The notes under the pieces are model-generated. The model had not been told where the DNA came from. It was given only the letters and a program-made list of their open reading frames with translations, and did not search any database. A stretch of DNA of 64,000 nucleotides from Pseudomonas protegens CHA0 (GTDB taxonomy: Bacteria; Pseudomonadota; Gammaproteobacteria; Pseudomonadales; Pseudomonadaceae), in contig NC_021237.1 in the NCBI RefSeq assembly GCF_000397205.1, positions 1,613,001 to 1,677,000 on the forward strand, written 5' to 3'. A program made the position numbers and the translations under genes. Positions 17,088-25,269 of the stretch are shown here, one piece after another (the stretch's first letter is position 1; every line of letters begins with the position of its first letter).

Positions 17088-17306
17088 TCAGGGACGGGGC
17101 AGGGTAGCGGCGCGCAGCTGCGCGTCGACCCCGGCACAGCGCGGGCACAGGCAGGCCTGGTTGCGCAGCTCCGGCGCCAGGGCTTCGATGATCGCCGGGT
17201 CGATGTCCACGCTGTAGCACCAGCAGGCCTGGCCGGCGCGGCGCGGGTCAGCCAGGGTGCAGTCGTTGCGGGCACCGCAGGCGGGGCAGAGTTCAGGTTC
17301 ATTCAT
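17088..17306 (-). CDS. Cysteine-rich CWC family protein
   Basis: The 72-residue product contains LCPACGARNDCTLAD, the CWCYSVD motif near residue 29 and CLCPRCAG near residue 54. This is the Cys pattern that names the CWC family, presumably a zinc-binding fold. The start codon lies inside the last codons of the upstream GGDEF gene (8-bp overlap), so the two are probably translated from one message. It stops 29 bp before rsuA begins. The function is unknown. Confidence 0.8.
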   Translation of the reverse strand: MNEPELCPACGARNDCTLADPRRAGQACWCYSVDIDPAIIEALAPELRNQACLCPRCAGVDAQLRAATLPRP

Positions 17307-18786
17307 GGCTGGAGTGAGGCATTTCCACGCAGGTTCGATTGCGTCCGGTGTGCTTGGCACGGTACATCGCGTGGTCGGCACGGGACAGCAGGCTGTGCAG
17401 GGTGTCCTGGGCTTGCAGGCTGGTCAAGCCGATGCTGACGGTCAGTTGCAGCGGCTGCCCTTCATAGTGATAGCGCTGCTGTTCGGTGAGCAGGCGGATC
17501 TTCTCGGCGATGCCCAGGGCCACGCTGCTGTCGGTGTCCTTGAGCAGGACGATGAATTCTTCGCCGCCCCAGCGGCAGACGATGTCGGACTGGCGCAGGC
17601 AGCCCTGCAGGTCCCGGGCGAAGCCACTGAGCACCTGGTCCCCGGCCAGGTGGCCGTAGGTGTCGTTGAGGCGCTTGAAGTGGTCCAGGTCCAGCAGCAC
17701 GGCGCACAGCGGCGTCAGGTCGCGCCAGGCCTCTTGCAGGGCCTGGGCCGCCAGCAGGTCGAACCCGCGGCGGTTGGGCAGACGGGTAAGGCTGTCGAGG
17801 GTGGCCTGGGCTTCGATCTTGCGCTGATAGCGGCGCACCACGGCGCTGAGCAGGACCAGCACGATGGCGGTGATCACCAGGCAGATCAGCAGGTTCAGGT
17901 ACAGCGACTGGCGGATGCTGTTGAGGGCGCCGTCTTCGCGTTTGTCGACGAACAGGTACCAGTTCAGCTCGGGAATGAAGCGCACATTGAGAAAGTGCCC
18001 CTGGCCCTGGGAATTGTATTCATAGCTGCCGCTGTGGGGCTTGGGCAATTGGCTCAGCAGCTCCTTGAGGCTGCCCAGTTCATGCAGCGACTGGCCGCTG
18101 CGGGCGCCCTGGGGGCCACCGTCGGCACCGGTGAGGACGATGCGGCCGAAGGCGTCGACGAAGTACACGCTGCGCTGGTAACGCTGCTGGTACTTGTCGA
18201 TCAGCTTGATCACCGCATCCACGGTCAGGCCGACCCCGGCGGCGCCGATGAAGCGGTCCTGGTAGTCGTAGACCTTGTAGTTGATGAAGAAGGTCAGCTT
18301 GTCCTGGTTGGCCAGGTCCGGGTCGACGTTGATCTCGTAGGGCGTGCTCATGTCGCGTACGCGAAAGTACCAGGCGTCCCGGGGCTCATCGGCCTTGACC
18401 TTCTTCAGCACGCCCTTGGCCTGGTAGTAGGTGAGGCTGGTGTTGGAGACGAAGAACGCGGTGTAGGCGTCGTAATGGGTCATGACCTCGTTGAGGTAGC
18501 GGGTCATCTGGCTCGGGTCGCGCTCGCCGGCCACCACCCAGTCGCGCATGAAGGTATCGCGGGCCATCATCGAGGAGATCAGCACCGGCCGCACCAGGTC
18601 CTTCTGGATTTCCGAGTACACGGTATCGGAGGTCAGGGGCAGTTCGGTATTGACGATGCTGTCGCGGATCGAATCCCGCGAGGCGTAGTAGCTGAGCAGC
18701 GAGGTGGCGAGAAAACCGCTGCCCAGCAGGGCGATCAGGACCAGAACCAGCGAGCGCTGGGAATACAGGGGAGAGCGGCGCGGCAT
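17299..18786 (-). CDS. Membrane diguanylate cyclase (Cache sensor - GGDEF)
   Basis: The protein has 495 residues. One transmembrane helix near residues 11-30 and a second near 275-298 flank a periplasmic double-Cache domain (DAWYFRVRDMSTPYEINVD, FINYKVYD, AAGVGLTVDAVI), a fold that binds small ligands. The cytoplasmic GGDEF domain follows from about residue 320 (DSLTRLPNRRGFD). The active-site motif is GGEEF at about 407-411, preceded at the right distance by RQSD, an intact inhibitory I-site. It should make c-di-GMP and be product-inhibited. It overlaps the CWC gene. Confidence 0.92.
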   Translation of the reverse strand: MPRRSPLYSQRSLVLVLIALLGSGFLATSLLSYYASRDSIRDSIVNTELPLTSDTVYSEIQKDLVRPVLISSMMARDTFMRDWVVAGERDPSQMTRYLNEVMTHYDAYTAFFVSNTSLTYYQAKGVLKKVKADEPRDAWYFRVRDMSTPYEINVDPDLANQDKLTFFINYKVYDYQDRFIGAAGVGLTVDAVIKLIDKYQQRYQRSVYFVDAFGRIVLTGADGGPQGARSGQSLHELGSLKELLSQLPKPHSGSYEYNSQGQGHFLNVRFIPELNWYLFVDKREDGALNSIRQSLYLNLLICLVITAIVLVLLSAVVRRYQRKIEAQATLDSLTRLPNRRGFDLLAAQALQEAWRDLTPLCAVLLDLDHFKRLNDTYGHLAGDQVLSGFARDLQGCLRQSDIVCRWGGEEFIVLLKDTDSSVALGIAEKIRLLTEQQRYHYEGQPLQLTVSIGLTSLQAQDTLHSLLSRADHAMYRAKHTGRNRTCVEMPHSSHE

Positions 18787-19098
18787 GGTGATTCCGTGAT
18801 AGTGGCCCGATGACGCATTCTAGTGGCACGGCGCGCAAATAACTCGTTCATCACGCGCCTGAATTGTCTCGACTTCGATACGTTTGCCAGGCGCTGGAAG
18901 GCCAGCGGGGGGCTCGTTGCAACTGGAGCCTGCAAGGCCGCCGAGCAGGCCCCGCCACTGGTCGGTGAAGCCATCGGGGCACTGCTGCGCGGCGCACCAC
19001 AAAGGCTTTTTGCGGTCCTATGCAATGCCAGTCATGCCGTTTCGATTGGCGTCGTCCAGCGTCGCTGGTACGGCTTGCACGCGGTCCGGGAGGCCGCC
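18787..19098. other. Intergenic leader shared by two lipoprotein genes
   Basis: No separate gene is supported. The last 115 bp or so is similar to the sequence just before the second lipoprotein gene (about 19495-19609), including a conserved CAGCGTCGCTGG and GGAGGCCGCC before each ATG. This shows the leader was duplicated together with the gene. Confidence 0.5.
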
Positions 19099-19335
19099 AT
19101 GTTCCGTCGAATCTTGCTCGGTGTTGTGCTTGGTTTGAGTCTGTCCGCCTGTGTGCCCTATTACGTCGAGCCGGGGTACTACCGCACTGACGTGTATGCA
19201 GTTCCAGGCCCCTATTACTACGGTGGCTACCCCTACTATGGAGGCGGCTACAGGCCTCACTACTATTACCGGCCCTACTATCACGGGGGCTACGGGCCGC
19301 ACTACTACGGCGGCTACCGACGCTGGCACCACTAG
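19099..19335 (+). CDS. Tyr/Gly-rich small lipoprotein, copy 1
   Basis: The 78-residue protein has a type II signal peptide with lipobox LSAC at residues 15-18, followed by a mature part made almost wholly of Tyr, Gly, Pro, His and Arg (PYYYGGYPYYGGG). It is predicted to be anchored by lipid in the envelope with an unstructured aromatic tail. GGGAGG precedes the ATG by 5 bp. The frame stays open upstream, but the ribosome site and lipobox fix this start. Paralogous to the next gene. The function is unknown. Confidence 0.7.
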   Translation: MFRRILLGVVLGLSLSACVPYYVEPGYYRTDVYAVPGPYYYGGYPYYGGGYRPHYYYRPYYHGGYGPHYYGGYRRWHH

Positions 19336-19408
19336 CCGGCACCAAGGCCCGTACAACAGGCCACCGCCTCGGATGACAAGAGGCCAAGGGCCGAGAGTCG
19401 TTGCCCAC

Positions 19409-19439
19409 AGCGCTGCCTTTGCCTGAGGCAGCGCTTTTT
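19409..19439 (+). terminator. Rho-independent terminator
   Basis: AGCGCTGCCT (19409-19418) pairs perfectly with AGGCAGCGCT (19426-19435) and is followed by four more T residues. It separates the two tandem lipoprotein genes, so each is a separate transcription unit. Confidence 0.8.
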
Positions 19440-19609
19440 CGTGGGCGTGGAAAACCGCGGGAAAGGACGTCAGCAGCACTTGTTTCAAAGTGTTGCGCAA
19501 ATCGCACCACAAGCGCTTTTCGCGGTCAGATATTGCGTCAGTCAGCCTGTTGCTGATTGCCGCCTGCCAGCGTCGCTGGCGAGGCTTCTTCGCGGTCCAG
19601 GAGGCCGCC

Positions 19610-20005
19610 ATGTATCGTCGACTTCTACTGATTGCCTTACTGGGTTCGAGCCTTGCTGCGTGTGCCCCTTATTACGGTGGAGGCTCCGGCTACTACAGCT
19701 CGGAGGTCTACAGCGCTCCCGCGCCGGCCTATTACTACGGTGGCGGGTCTTCCTACTATTCCACGGGGCGCAGTTACTACCCACCGCGCTACTACCAGCC
19801 CGCGCCGCGCTATTACCAATCGGCCCCGCGTTACTACCAGCCACCGCGCGCGGTATACCGGCCTTATCCGAACCAGGGTTGGGGTGGGCATGGCCGGCCG
19901 AACAACTGGAGCAACCAGGACTGGGGCGGCCACGGCGGGCGTGACAATGGCGGGCGCGGCGATCACGGGCGCGGCGACCATGGCCACGGTGGCCGCGGTC
20001 ATTGA
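19610..20005 (+). CDS. Tyr/Gly-rich small lipoprotein, copy 2
   Basis: The 131-residue protein starts MYRRLLLIALLGSSLAAC, with lipobox LAAC. The mature part first repeats YYQPAPRYYQSAPRYYQ-type units (residues about 60-80). It then becomes a Gly/His/Asp/Arg-rich tail (GGRDNGGRGDHGRGDHGHGG) that could bind metal or polyanions. AGGAGG lies 5 bp before the ATG. It shares the N-terminus, tyrosine-rich body and leader with the preceding gene but has gained the His/Gly tail. The function is unknown. Confidence 0.7.
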   Translation: MYRRLLLIALLGSSLAACAPYYGGGSGYYSSEVYSAPAPAYYYGGGSSYYSTGRSYYPPRYYQPAPRYYQSAPRYYQPPRAVYRPYPNQGWGGHGRPNNWSNQDWGGHGGRDNGGRGDHGRGDHGHGGRGH

Positions 20006-20024
20006 GCCGGTACTGGGCTGAACC

Positions 20025-20117
20025 CTGTAGCCGCTGCCGCAGGCTGCGACAAGGTCCGCAGGACCTTCGGCGAGTCCACTGTCGCCGCGTCCTTTCGGGC
20101 AGTGCGCAGCCTGTGAC
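20025..20117. repeat. REP element with internal hairpins
   Basis: CTGTAGCCGCTGCCGCAGGCTGCGA-type REP sequence (from 20025) is followed by the perfect hairpin AAGGTCC-GC-AGGACCTT-like arm pair at 20051-20068. A degenerate second arm containing GCGCAGCCTG ends near 20117. It fills the gap between convergent genes. Confidence 0.75.
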
Positions 20118-20120
20118 GAT

Positions 20121-21233
20121 CTAGTAATCCGTCAGGTCCGCCAGGGGATGGCGACCTTCCCAGGCCTTGTGGAAATGCGCCTCCACCACGGCCTCGGGCA
20201 CGCTGTTGATATCCGCCCAGTGCCAGTGCGGCTGATGATCCTTGTCGATCAGCCGCGCGCGCACGCCTTCGGCAAATTCCGGATGCCGGCAGCAGTTCAG
20301 GCTCAGGGTGTACTCCATCTGGAACACCTCGGCCAGGGACAGGTAGCGGGCGCGGCGGATCTGTTCCCACACCAGGTGTGCAGTCAGCGGGCAGCCTTCG
20401 ACAAGGGTCTTGGCCGCACGGCTGTAGAGGGCATCGCTGTGGTTGTGCAATTGGCTGATAGCCCGCCAGGCACAGCCCACGTCACTGACATCCAGCCAGC
20501 TGTCGATCTGTTGCCGGCGCGGCAGCCATTGAGCGTCGGGCATCTGCTCCAGGGCTTCCTGTTGCAGGGCCTTGAGCAGGCTGTTGAGCTGCCTTGGGGT
20601 CTGTTCCTGCCAGTTCAGTTGCAGCAGGCCCTCGATCAGCGCTTCCTGTTGCTCATCGAGCAGGAAACGGTCGGCAAGGTTCAGGTCCAGAGCGTCGCGG
20701 CCGTTCATATGGGCGCCGGTAAGGCCCAGGAACAGCCCGAGCTTGCCGGGCATGCGCGACAGGAACCAACTGGCGCCCACATCCGGGTACAGGCCAATGC
20801 TGATTTCCGGCATCGCCAGGCGGCTGCTGGGGGTGACGATACGAATGCCAGCACCTTGCAGCAGCCCCATGCCGCCACCGAGGACATAACCGTGGCCCCA
20901 GCAGATCAGTGGTTTGGGGTAGGTGTGCAAGCGATAGTCGAGGCGGTATTCCGCGGCGAAGAAGTGCCCGGCCAGCGGCGGCACTTCGCCGGGATGGGCC
21001 AGGCAGGCATGGGCCAGGCTGCGCACTTCGCCGCCGGCGCAGAAAGCCTTGGCGCCGTTGCCCCGCAACAGCACGCACACTACCTGCGGGTCCTTGGCCC
21101 AGGTGTCGAGGTGTTCGCTCAACTGCTGGATCATGGGCAGGGACAGGGCGTTCAGGGATTTTTCCGCGTCCAGGGTGGCAATGGCGATGCGTGCACCATC
21201 GGTGCCGGTGAGTTCTTCGACGTGCAGGTTCAT
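20121..21233 (-). CDS. Enoyl-CoA hydratase/isomerase family protein (3-hydroxyisobutyryl-CoA hydrolase-like)
   Basis: The 370-residue protein has the crotonase fold: SLNALSLPMI, the oxyanion-hole segment FCAGGEVRSL near residue 65, and GYVLGGGMGLLQGAG near residue 115. PEISIGLYPDVGASWFLSRMPG near residue 145 and a long C-terminal extension with an FAEGVRARLIDKD motif mark the ECH_2 subgroup, which contains valine-pathway 3-hydroxyisobutyryl-CoA hydrolases. The subgroup is clear, while the exact substrate is inferred. GAGGT precedes the ATG. It is not next to other valine genes. Confidence 0.85.
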   Translation of the reverse strand: MNLHVEELTGTDGARIAIATLDAEKSLNALSLPMIQQLSEHLDTWAKDPQVVCVLLRGNGAKAFCAGGEVRSLAHACLAHPGEVPPLAGHFFAAEYRLDYRLHTYPKPLICWGHGYVLGGGMGLLQGAGIRIVTPSSRLAMPEISIGLYPDVGASWFLSRMPGKLGLFLGLTGAHMNGRDALDLNLADRFLLDEQQEALIEGLLQLNWQEQTPRQLNSLLKALQQEALEQMPDAQWLPRRQQIDSWLDVSDVGCAWRAISQLHNHSDALYSRAAKTLVEGCPLTAHLVWEQIRRARYLSLAEVFQMEYTLSLNCCRHPEFAEGVRARLIDKDHQPHWHWADINSVPEAVVEAHFHKAWEGRHPLADLTDY

Positions 21234-21359
21234 CGTGACCTCGATGGGAAATTTAAGCGGTCAGTATGATCGCTGTAAGGGAAAGTGCCGGTTCTGTGTC
21301 AGATCAATTGACAAGCGAAGTGGGCTTTCCTAGGGTGCGGCCATTGTTTTTTCACGGGC

Positions 21360-22058
21360 ATGGCCATGACTGCTGACGATCGTATCAAACTCGAACCGAG
21401 CTGGAAGGAGGCCCTGCGTGCCGAATTCGACCAGCCCTACATGAGCGAACTGCGGGAGTTCCTGCGCCAGGAACATGCCGCCGGCAAGGAAATCTACCCG
21501 CCGGGACCGATGATCTTCAACGCCTTGAACTCCACGCCGCTGGACAAGGTCAAGGTGGTGATCCTCGGCCAGGACCCCTACCACGGGCCGGGTCAGGCCC
21601 ATGGGTTGTGCTTCTCGGTGCAGCCCGGGGTGCCCGCGCCACCGTCGCTGGTGAATATCTATAAAGAGCTCAAGCGCGACCTGAACATCGACATCCCCAA
21701 CCATGGCTACCTGCAGAGCTGGGCCGACCAGGGCGTGCTGATGCTCAACACCACCATGACCGTGGAGCGGGCGAACGCCGCTTCCCATGCGGGCAAGGGC
21801 TGGCAGTTCTTCACCGACCGGATCATCGAAGTGGTCAGCGAGCATCAGCCGCACCTGGTGTTCCTGCTGTGGGGCGCCCATGCCCAGAGCAAGCAGAAGC
21901 TGATCGACGCCACCAAGCACCTGGTGCTGACCTCGGTGCACCCTTCGCCCTTGTCGGCCTATCGCGGCTTTCTTGGTTGCGGGCACTTCAGCCGCACCAA
22001 CAAATACCTCGAGCAGAACGGCGAGACGCCGATCGAGTGGCGCCTGCCGCCGTTGTAA
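21360..22058 (+). CDS. ung: Uracil-DNA glycosylase
   Basis: The 232-residue family 1 UDG removes uracil from DNA. The water-activating loop GQDPYHG is at about residues 70-76, and the Leu intercalation loop [11 protein letters not shown] is near residue 198. [10 protein letters not shown] and FLLWGAHAQ complete the core motifs. Two ATGs, at 21360 and 21366, are possible; neither has a strong ribosome site, so the N-terminus may be two residues shorter. It is a single-gene unit. Confidence 0.96.
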   Translation: MAMTADDRIKLEPSWKEALRAEFDQPYMSELREFLRQEHAAGKEIYPPGPMIFNALNSTPLDKVKVVILGQDPYHGPGQAHGLCFSVQPGVPAPPSLVNIYKELKRDLNIDIPNHGYLQSWADQGVLMLNTTMTVERANAASHAGKGWQFFTDRIIEVVSEHQPHLVFLLWGAHAQSKQKLIDATKHLVLTSVHPSPLSAYRGFLGCGHFSRTNKYLEQNGETPIEWRLPPL

Positions 22059-22120
22059 CCAGTGCTCGATGGGGAGGCTGCTTGGCGGCCACCCCGCTCG
22101 CGACTTGAACCAAGGCATAT

Positions 22121-22218
22121 CTGTAGCCGCTGCCGCAGGCTGCGAACGGCCCGTGGGGACGCGGCGGTGGTTCGGCCACCGAAGGTCCTGCGGACCTTGT
22201 CGCAGCCTGCGGCTACAG
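22121..22218. repeat. Inverted REP pair (REPIN-like)
   Basis: The left arm CTGTAGCCGC-TGC-CGCAGGCTGCGA (22121-22145) and the right arm TCGCAGCCTGCGGCTACAG (22200-22218) are inverted copies of the same REP core, enclosing about 50 bp that includes a GGTGG/CCACC stem. The right arm overlaps the stop codon of the AbrB-family gene. Paired inverted REPs of about 100 bp are the mobile REPIN form spread by RAYT transposases. Confidence 0.8.
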
Positions 22219-23244
22219 GGGGCCTTTGTTCCAGTGGCGGAACAGGGGCTCGGCGAGAAACAGCACGAACAGCAACCTCATGACCTGCATCGCCGTTACC
22301 AATGGCACCGACAGTTGCAGGACCTCGGCCGTCAGGCTCATTTCCGCAATGCCGCCGGGCATCATGCCCAGGGTCAGCGAGCGCAGGTCCAGGCGGGTCA
22401 GGGCGCTCAGGCCCAGGGCTGCGAGGCCGGCGATCAGCATGGTCAGGGCGGTGCCGATCAGGGTTCGGCCCATGAACGAAGGGGCCCGGCGAAAGAACTG
22501 GCGGTTGAAGTGGCAGCCCAGGCCGCTGCCAATCAGCCACTGGCCCATCTGGCTGGCGCCGTCGGGCAGGCCGATGTGCAGGTCCCAGGCGATGTTCAGT
22601 GTCGCGCTGAGCAGCAGGGGGCCGAACAGCCAGGGGTTGGGCTGGCGCAGGCGCTGCCAGAGCCAGGCCAGCAGGGCACCGGCCGGAAACAGCAGGGCCA
22701 GCCAGCGCCAGTCCACCGTAGCGGCATGCAGGGCGGGCGTGCCTTCCCCCAGCAGGTACTTGAACGCCGCCGGCACACAGAGCACCACCGTCAGTACCCG
22801 CAGGCTCTGCCCGGCCGCTACCCGGCTGAGCACAGCGCCGTTGCGCGCGCCGAGGTTGACCATCTCCCCGGAGCCGCCGGGCATGCTGGAGAAGAACGCG
22901 GTGGCCCGGTCCTCGCCGGTGCGCCGCAAGAGCCAGACCCCGACCACGCTGGACAGGCTGGTGACCAGGGCACCGAAGAAGATCAGGCCGAAATGGCTCA
23001 GCACCTGCTCCATCACCTGCGGGGTGAAGTGCAGGCCGATGCCGATGCCTACCACCCATTGCCCGCATTTGCGCCCGCCGGGGATTTCCGCCAGTTGCCA
23101 GGGCGTCAGGCAGCGCACCAGGATGATCGCCAGCAACGAGCCTACCATCCACGGCAGCGGCCAGCCGATCTGGCTGGCGAGGTAGCCGCCAACCAGGCCC
23201 ACCAGGGGCGTGCCCCACCACTGTTTCCAAGTGGATTCAGACAT
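22213..23244 (-). CDS. AbrB-family (PF05145) membrane protein
   Basis: The 343-residue protein is very hydrophobic, with about nine to ten membrane segments in two related halves. Each half contains the family's MPGGxxEM signature (SSMPGGSGEMVNLGARNG near residue 140 and GMMPGGIAEMSLTAE near residue 295). The family was once annotated as an ammonia monooxygenase or regulator, but it looks like a transporter. Its ATG overlaps the tctA stop by 8 bp, so it is translationally coupled to the tricarboxylate transporter operon. Its last codons run into a REP arm. The substrate is unknown. Confidence 0.82.
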   Translation of the reverse strand: MSESTWKQWWGTPLVGLVGGYLASQIGWPLPWMVGSLLAIILVRCLTPWQLAEIPGGRKCGQWVVGIGIGLHFTPQVMEQVLSHFGLIFFGALVTSLSSVVGVWLLRRTGEDRATAFFSSMPGGSGEMVNLGARNGAVLSRVAAGQSLRVLTVVLCVPAAFKYLLGEGTPALHAATVDWRWLALLFPAGALLAWLWQRLRQPNPWLFGPLLLSATLNIAWDLHIGLPDGASQMGQWLIGSGLGCHFNRQFFRRAPSFMGRTLIGTALTMLIAGLAALGLSALTRLDLRSLTLGMMPGGIAEMSLTAEVLQLSVPLVTAMQVMRLLFVLFLAEPLFRHWNKGPL

Positions 23245-24751
23245 CGGCCACGGCACGTTGCTGGGCCGCGCGCTTGCGCCAGATACGCAGCAGCGGCATC
23301 AGCAGCATGATCACGGTCAGCACCCAGACCCCGACGGTGATCGGGCTCGACCAGAGGATCTCCATGGCGCCGTTGGAAATCGACAGCGCCCGGCGCAGGT
23401 TCTGCTCCATCAGACCACCGAGGATGAAGCCCAGCAGCACTGGCGACAGCGGGAAGTCCAGCTTGCGCAGGACGTAGCCGAAGATGCCGATGCCCACCAT
23501 CAGGAACAGGTCGAAGGTGGTGGCGTGTACCGCATAGACGCCGATCCCGGTAATGATGGCGATCACCGGCACCAGGGCCCAGTTCGGCACCGCAAGGATG
23601 CGGGTGAAGATACGGATCATCGGAATGTTGAGGATCACCAGCATGATGTTGGCGATGAACAGCGAGGCGATCAGGCCCCAGACGATATCCGGCTGTTGCT
23701 GGAACAGCAGCGGGCCGGGGGTGATGTTGTACAGCGACAGGGCGCCGATCATCACCGCGGTGGTGCCGGAACCGGGCACACCGAGGGTCAACATTGGTAC
23801 CAGGGCGCCACAGGCCGAGGCGCCGATGGCGGTTTCCGGGGCTGCCAGGCCGCGCTTGTCGCCCTGGCCAAAGGTGCCGCTGGCACCGGCTATGCGTTTC
23901 TCGGTCATGTAGGCCACGGCGCTGGCCAGGGTCGCGCCGGCTCCGGGCAGCACGCCCATGATGAAGCCCAGCAGGCCGCAGCGGATGTTCACCACGAACA
24001 CCGAGGCCGCTTCCTTGAAGTTGAACATCATGCGCCCGGTGGCCTTCACCGCTTCCTGGCCGCGATGGGTCTTTTCCAGCAGCAGGAGAATCTCGCTGAT
24101 GGAGAACAGGCCCAGCACCAGCACCACGAACTGGATGCCGTCGGTGAGGTGGATATTGTCCCCGGTGAAGCGGTACACGCCGCTGTTGGCGTCGATGCCC
24201 ACGGCCGACAGGAACAGCCCGATCAGCGCGGCAATGAAGGTCTTCAGCGGCCGATCGCCGGCCATGCCGCCGAGGCAGACGATGGCGAACACCATCAGCA
24301 CGAAGTACTCCGCCGGGCCGAAGGCGATCGCCCACTTGGCCAGCAGCGGGGCGAACAGCACCATGCCGCAGGTGGCGATGAAGGCACCGATGAACGAACT
24401 CCAGGCCGACAACGACAGGGCTACGCCCGCCAGGCCCTTGCGTGCCATGGGGTAACCGTCGAGGGTGGTCATCACGGTGGAGGCTTCGCCGGGAATGTTC
24501 AGCAGGATCGAGCTGATCCGGCCACCGTATTCGCAGCCCAGGTACACCGCCGCCAAGAGGATCAGCGCCGATTCCGGCGGCAGGCCCAGGGCGAAGGCGA
24601 TGGGGATCAGCAGCGCCACGCCGTTGATCGGGCCCAGGCCCGGCAGCAGCCCGACCACGGTGCCGATCAGGGTGCCGGACAAGGCGGTGACCAGGTTGTA
24701 GGGGGTCAGTGCAACGCCGAAGCCCTGGCCCAGATAGCTGAGGGTATCCAT
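23237..24751 (-). CDS. tctA: Tripartite tricarboxylate transporter, large membrane subunit
   Basis: The 504-residue TctA subunit forms the conducting channel of a TTT-family citrate/tricarboxylate importer. It has about 11-12 membrane segments with the family motifs LLPGLGPINGVALLIP near residue 40, the NIPGEASTVMTTLDGYPM region and VLPGAGATLASAVAYMTEK near residue 250. I use the ATG at 24751 (MDTLSYLGQG), placed 1 bp after the tctB stop; the frame extends upstream into tctB but is not needed. It is the third gene of tctC-tctB-tctA-abrB. Confidence 0.93.
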   Translation of the reverse strand: MDTLSYLGQGFGVALTPYNLVTALSGTLIGTVVGLLPGLGPINGVALLIPIAFALGLPPESALILLAAVYLGCEYGGRISSILLNIPGEASTVMTTLDGYPMARKGLAGVALSLSAWSSFIGAFIATCGMVLFAPLLAKWAIAFGPAEYFVLMVFAIVCLGGMAGDRPLKTFIAALIGLFLSAVGIDANSGVYRFTGDNIHLTDGIQFVVLVLGLFSISEILLLLEKTHRGQEAVKATGRMMFNFKEAASVFVVNIRCGLLGFIMGVLPGAGATLASAVAYMTEKRIAGASGTFGQGDKRGLAAPETAIGASACGALVPMLTLGVPGSGTTAVMIGALSLYNITPGPLLFQQQPDIVWGLIASLFIANIMLVILNIPMIRIFTRILAVPNWALVPVIAIITGIGVYAVHATTFDLFLMVGIGIFGYVLRKLDFPLSPVLLGFILGGLMEQNLRRALSISNGAMEILWSSPITVGVWVLTVIMLLMPLLRIWRKRAAQQRAVADV

Positions 24752-24752
24752 A

Positions 24753-25211
24753 TCAATTCTCCAGAACGTCGAGCAGGCCGAGGGGCAGGGGGACGTCCAT
24801 GACCCGGTCGAACAGCCAGTAGAGGCCGACACTGAGCAGGCAGATGATCACCAGGCTGGGCAGCCAGCGGCCGCCGTACAGGCGGGCCATGGGCACGCCG
24901 ATGAGAATGCTGGCGACGATGAAGCCCAAGGGCTCGAAGGCCCCGGCGAAGACCAGCAGCAAGGCCACGCAGAGGGCGATCTTGGTCAGGGTCTGCCGGT
25001 CCAGGGGCGGTTCTTCTTCGCTGTGCTTGATCGGCGCCGGGCGAAACAGCATGTACAGCAGGGCCAGGCCCATCAGCCCGAGCATCAGCAGGGGGAAGGC
25101 CCGCGGGCCCACCGGTTCGTAGGAAAAGGCCGCCTGGTAGGGCCAGGCCATCAGTGCCAGGCCGGCACAGGCCAGCAGCAACACCGCGGCGAAGAGACGT
25201 TGAACGAGCAT
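24753..25211 (-). CDS. tctB: Tripartite tricarboxylate transporter, small membrane subunit
   Basis: The 152-residue protein has four hydrophobic helices and the size and position of TctB, the small membrane subunit. Recognisable parts are YEPVGPRAFPLLMLGLMGLAL and the FEPLGFIVASILIGVPMARLYGGR segment, typical of this family. It lies between tctC (58 bp upstream) and tctA (1 bp downstream). Confidence 0.9.
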   Translation of the reverse strand: MLVQRLFAAVLLLACAGLALMAWPYQAAFSYEPVGPRAFPLLMLGLMGLALLYMLFRPAPIKHSEEEPPLDRQTLTKIALCVALLLVFAGAFEPLGFIVASILIGVPMARLYGGRWLPSLVIICLLSVGLYWLFDRVMDVPLPLGLLDVLEN

Positions 25212-25223
25212 GGCTAACTCCCG

Positions 25224-25254
25224 GGCCCGGCCCCCGATGCGCGAGGGCCGGGCC
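25224..25254 (-). promoter_or_regulatory. GC hairpin between tctC and tctB
   Basis: GGCCCGGCCC (25224-25233) pairs perfectly with GGGCCGGGCC (25245-25254) across an 11-nt loop and is not followed by a T-run. In binding-protein operons such intercistronic hairpins protect the upstream message, giving more solute-binding protein than membrane subunit. That role is inferred here. Confidence 0.55.
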
Positions 25255-25269
25255 GTCAGAAAGGGACGG

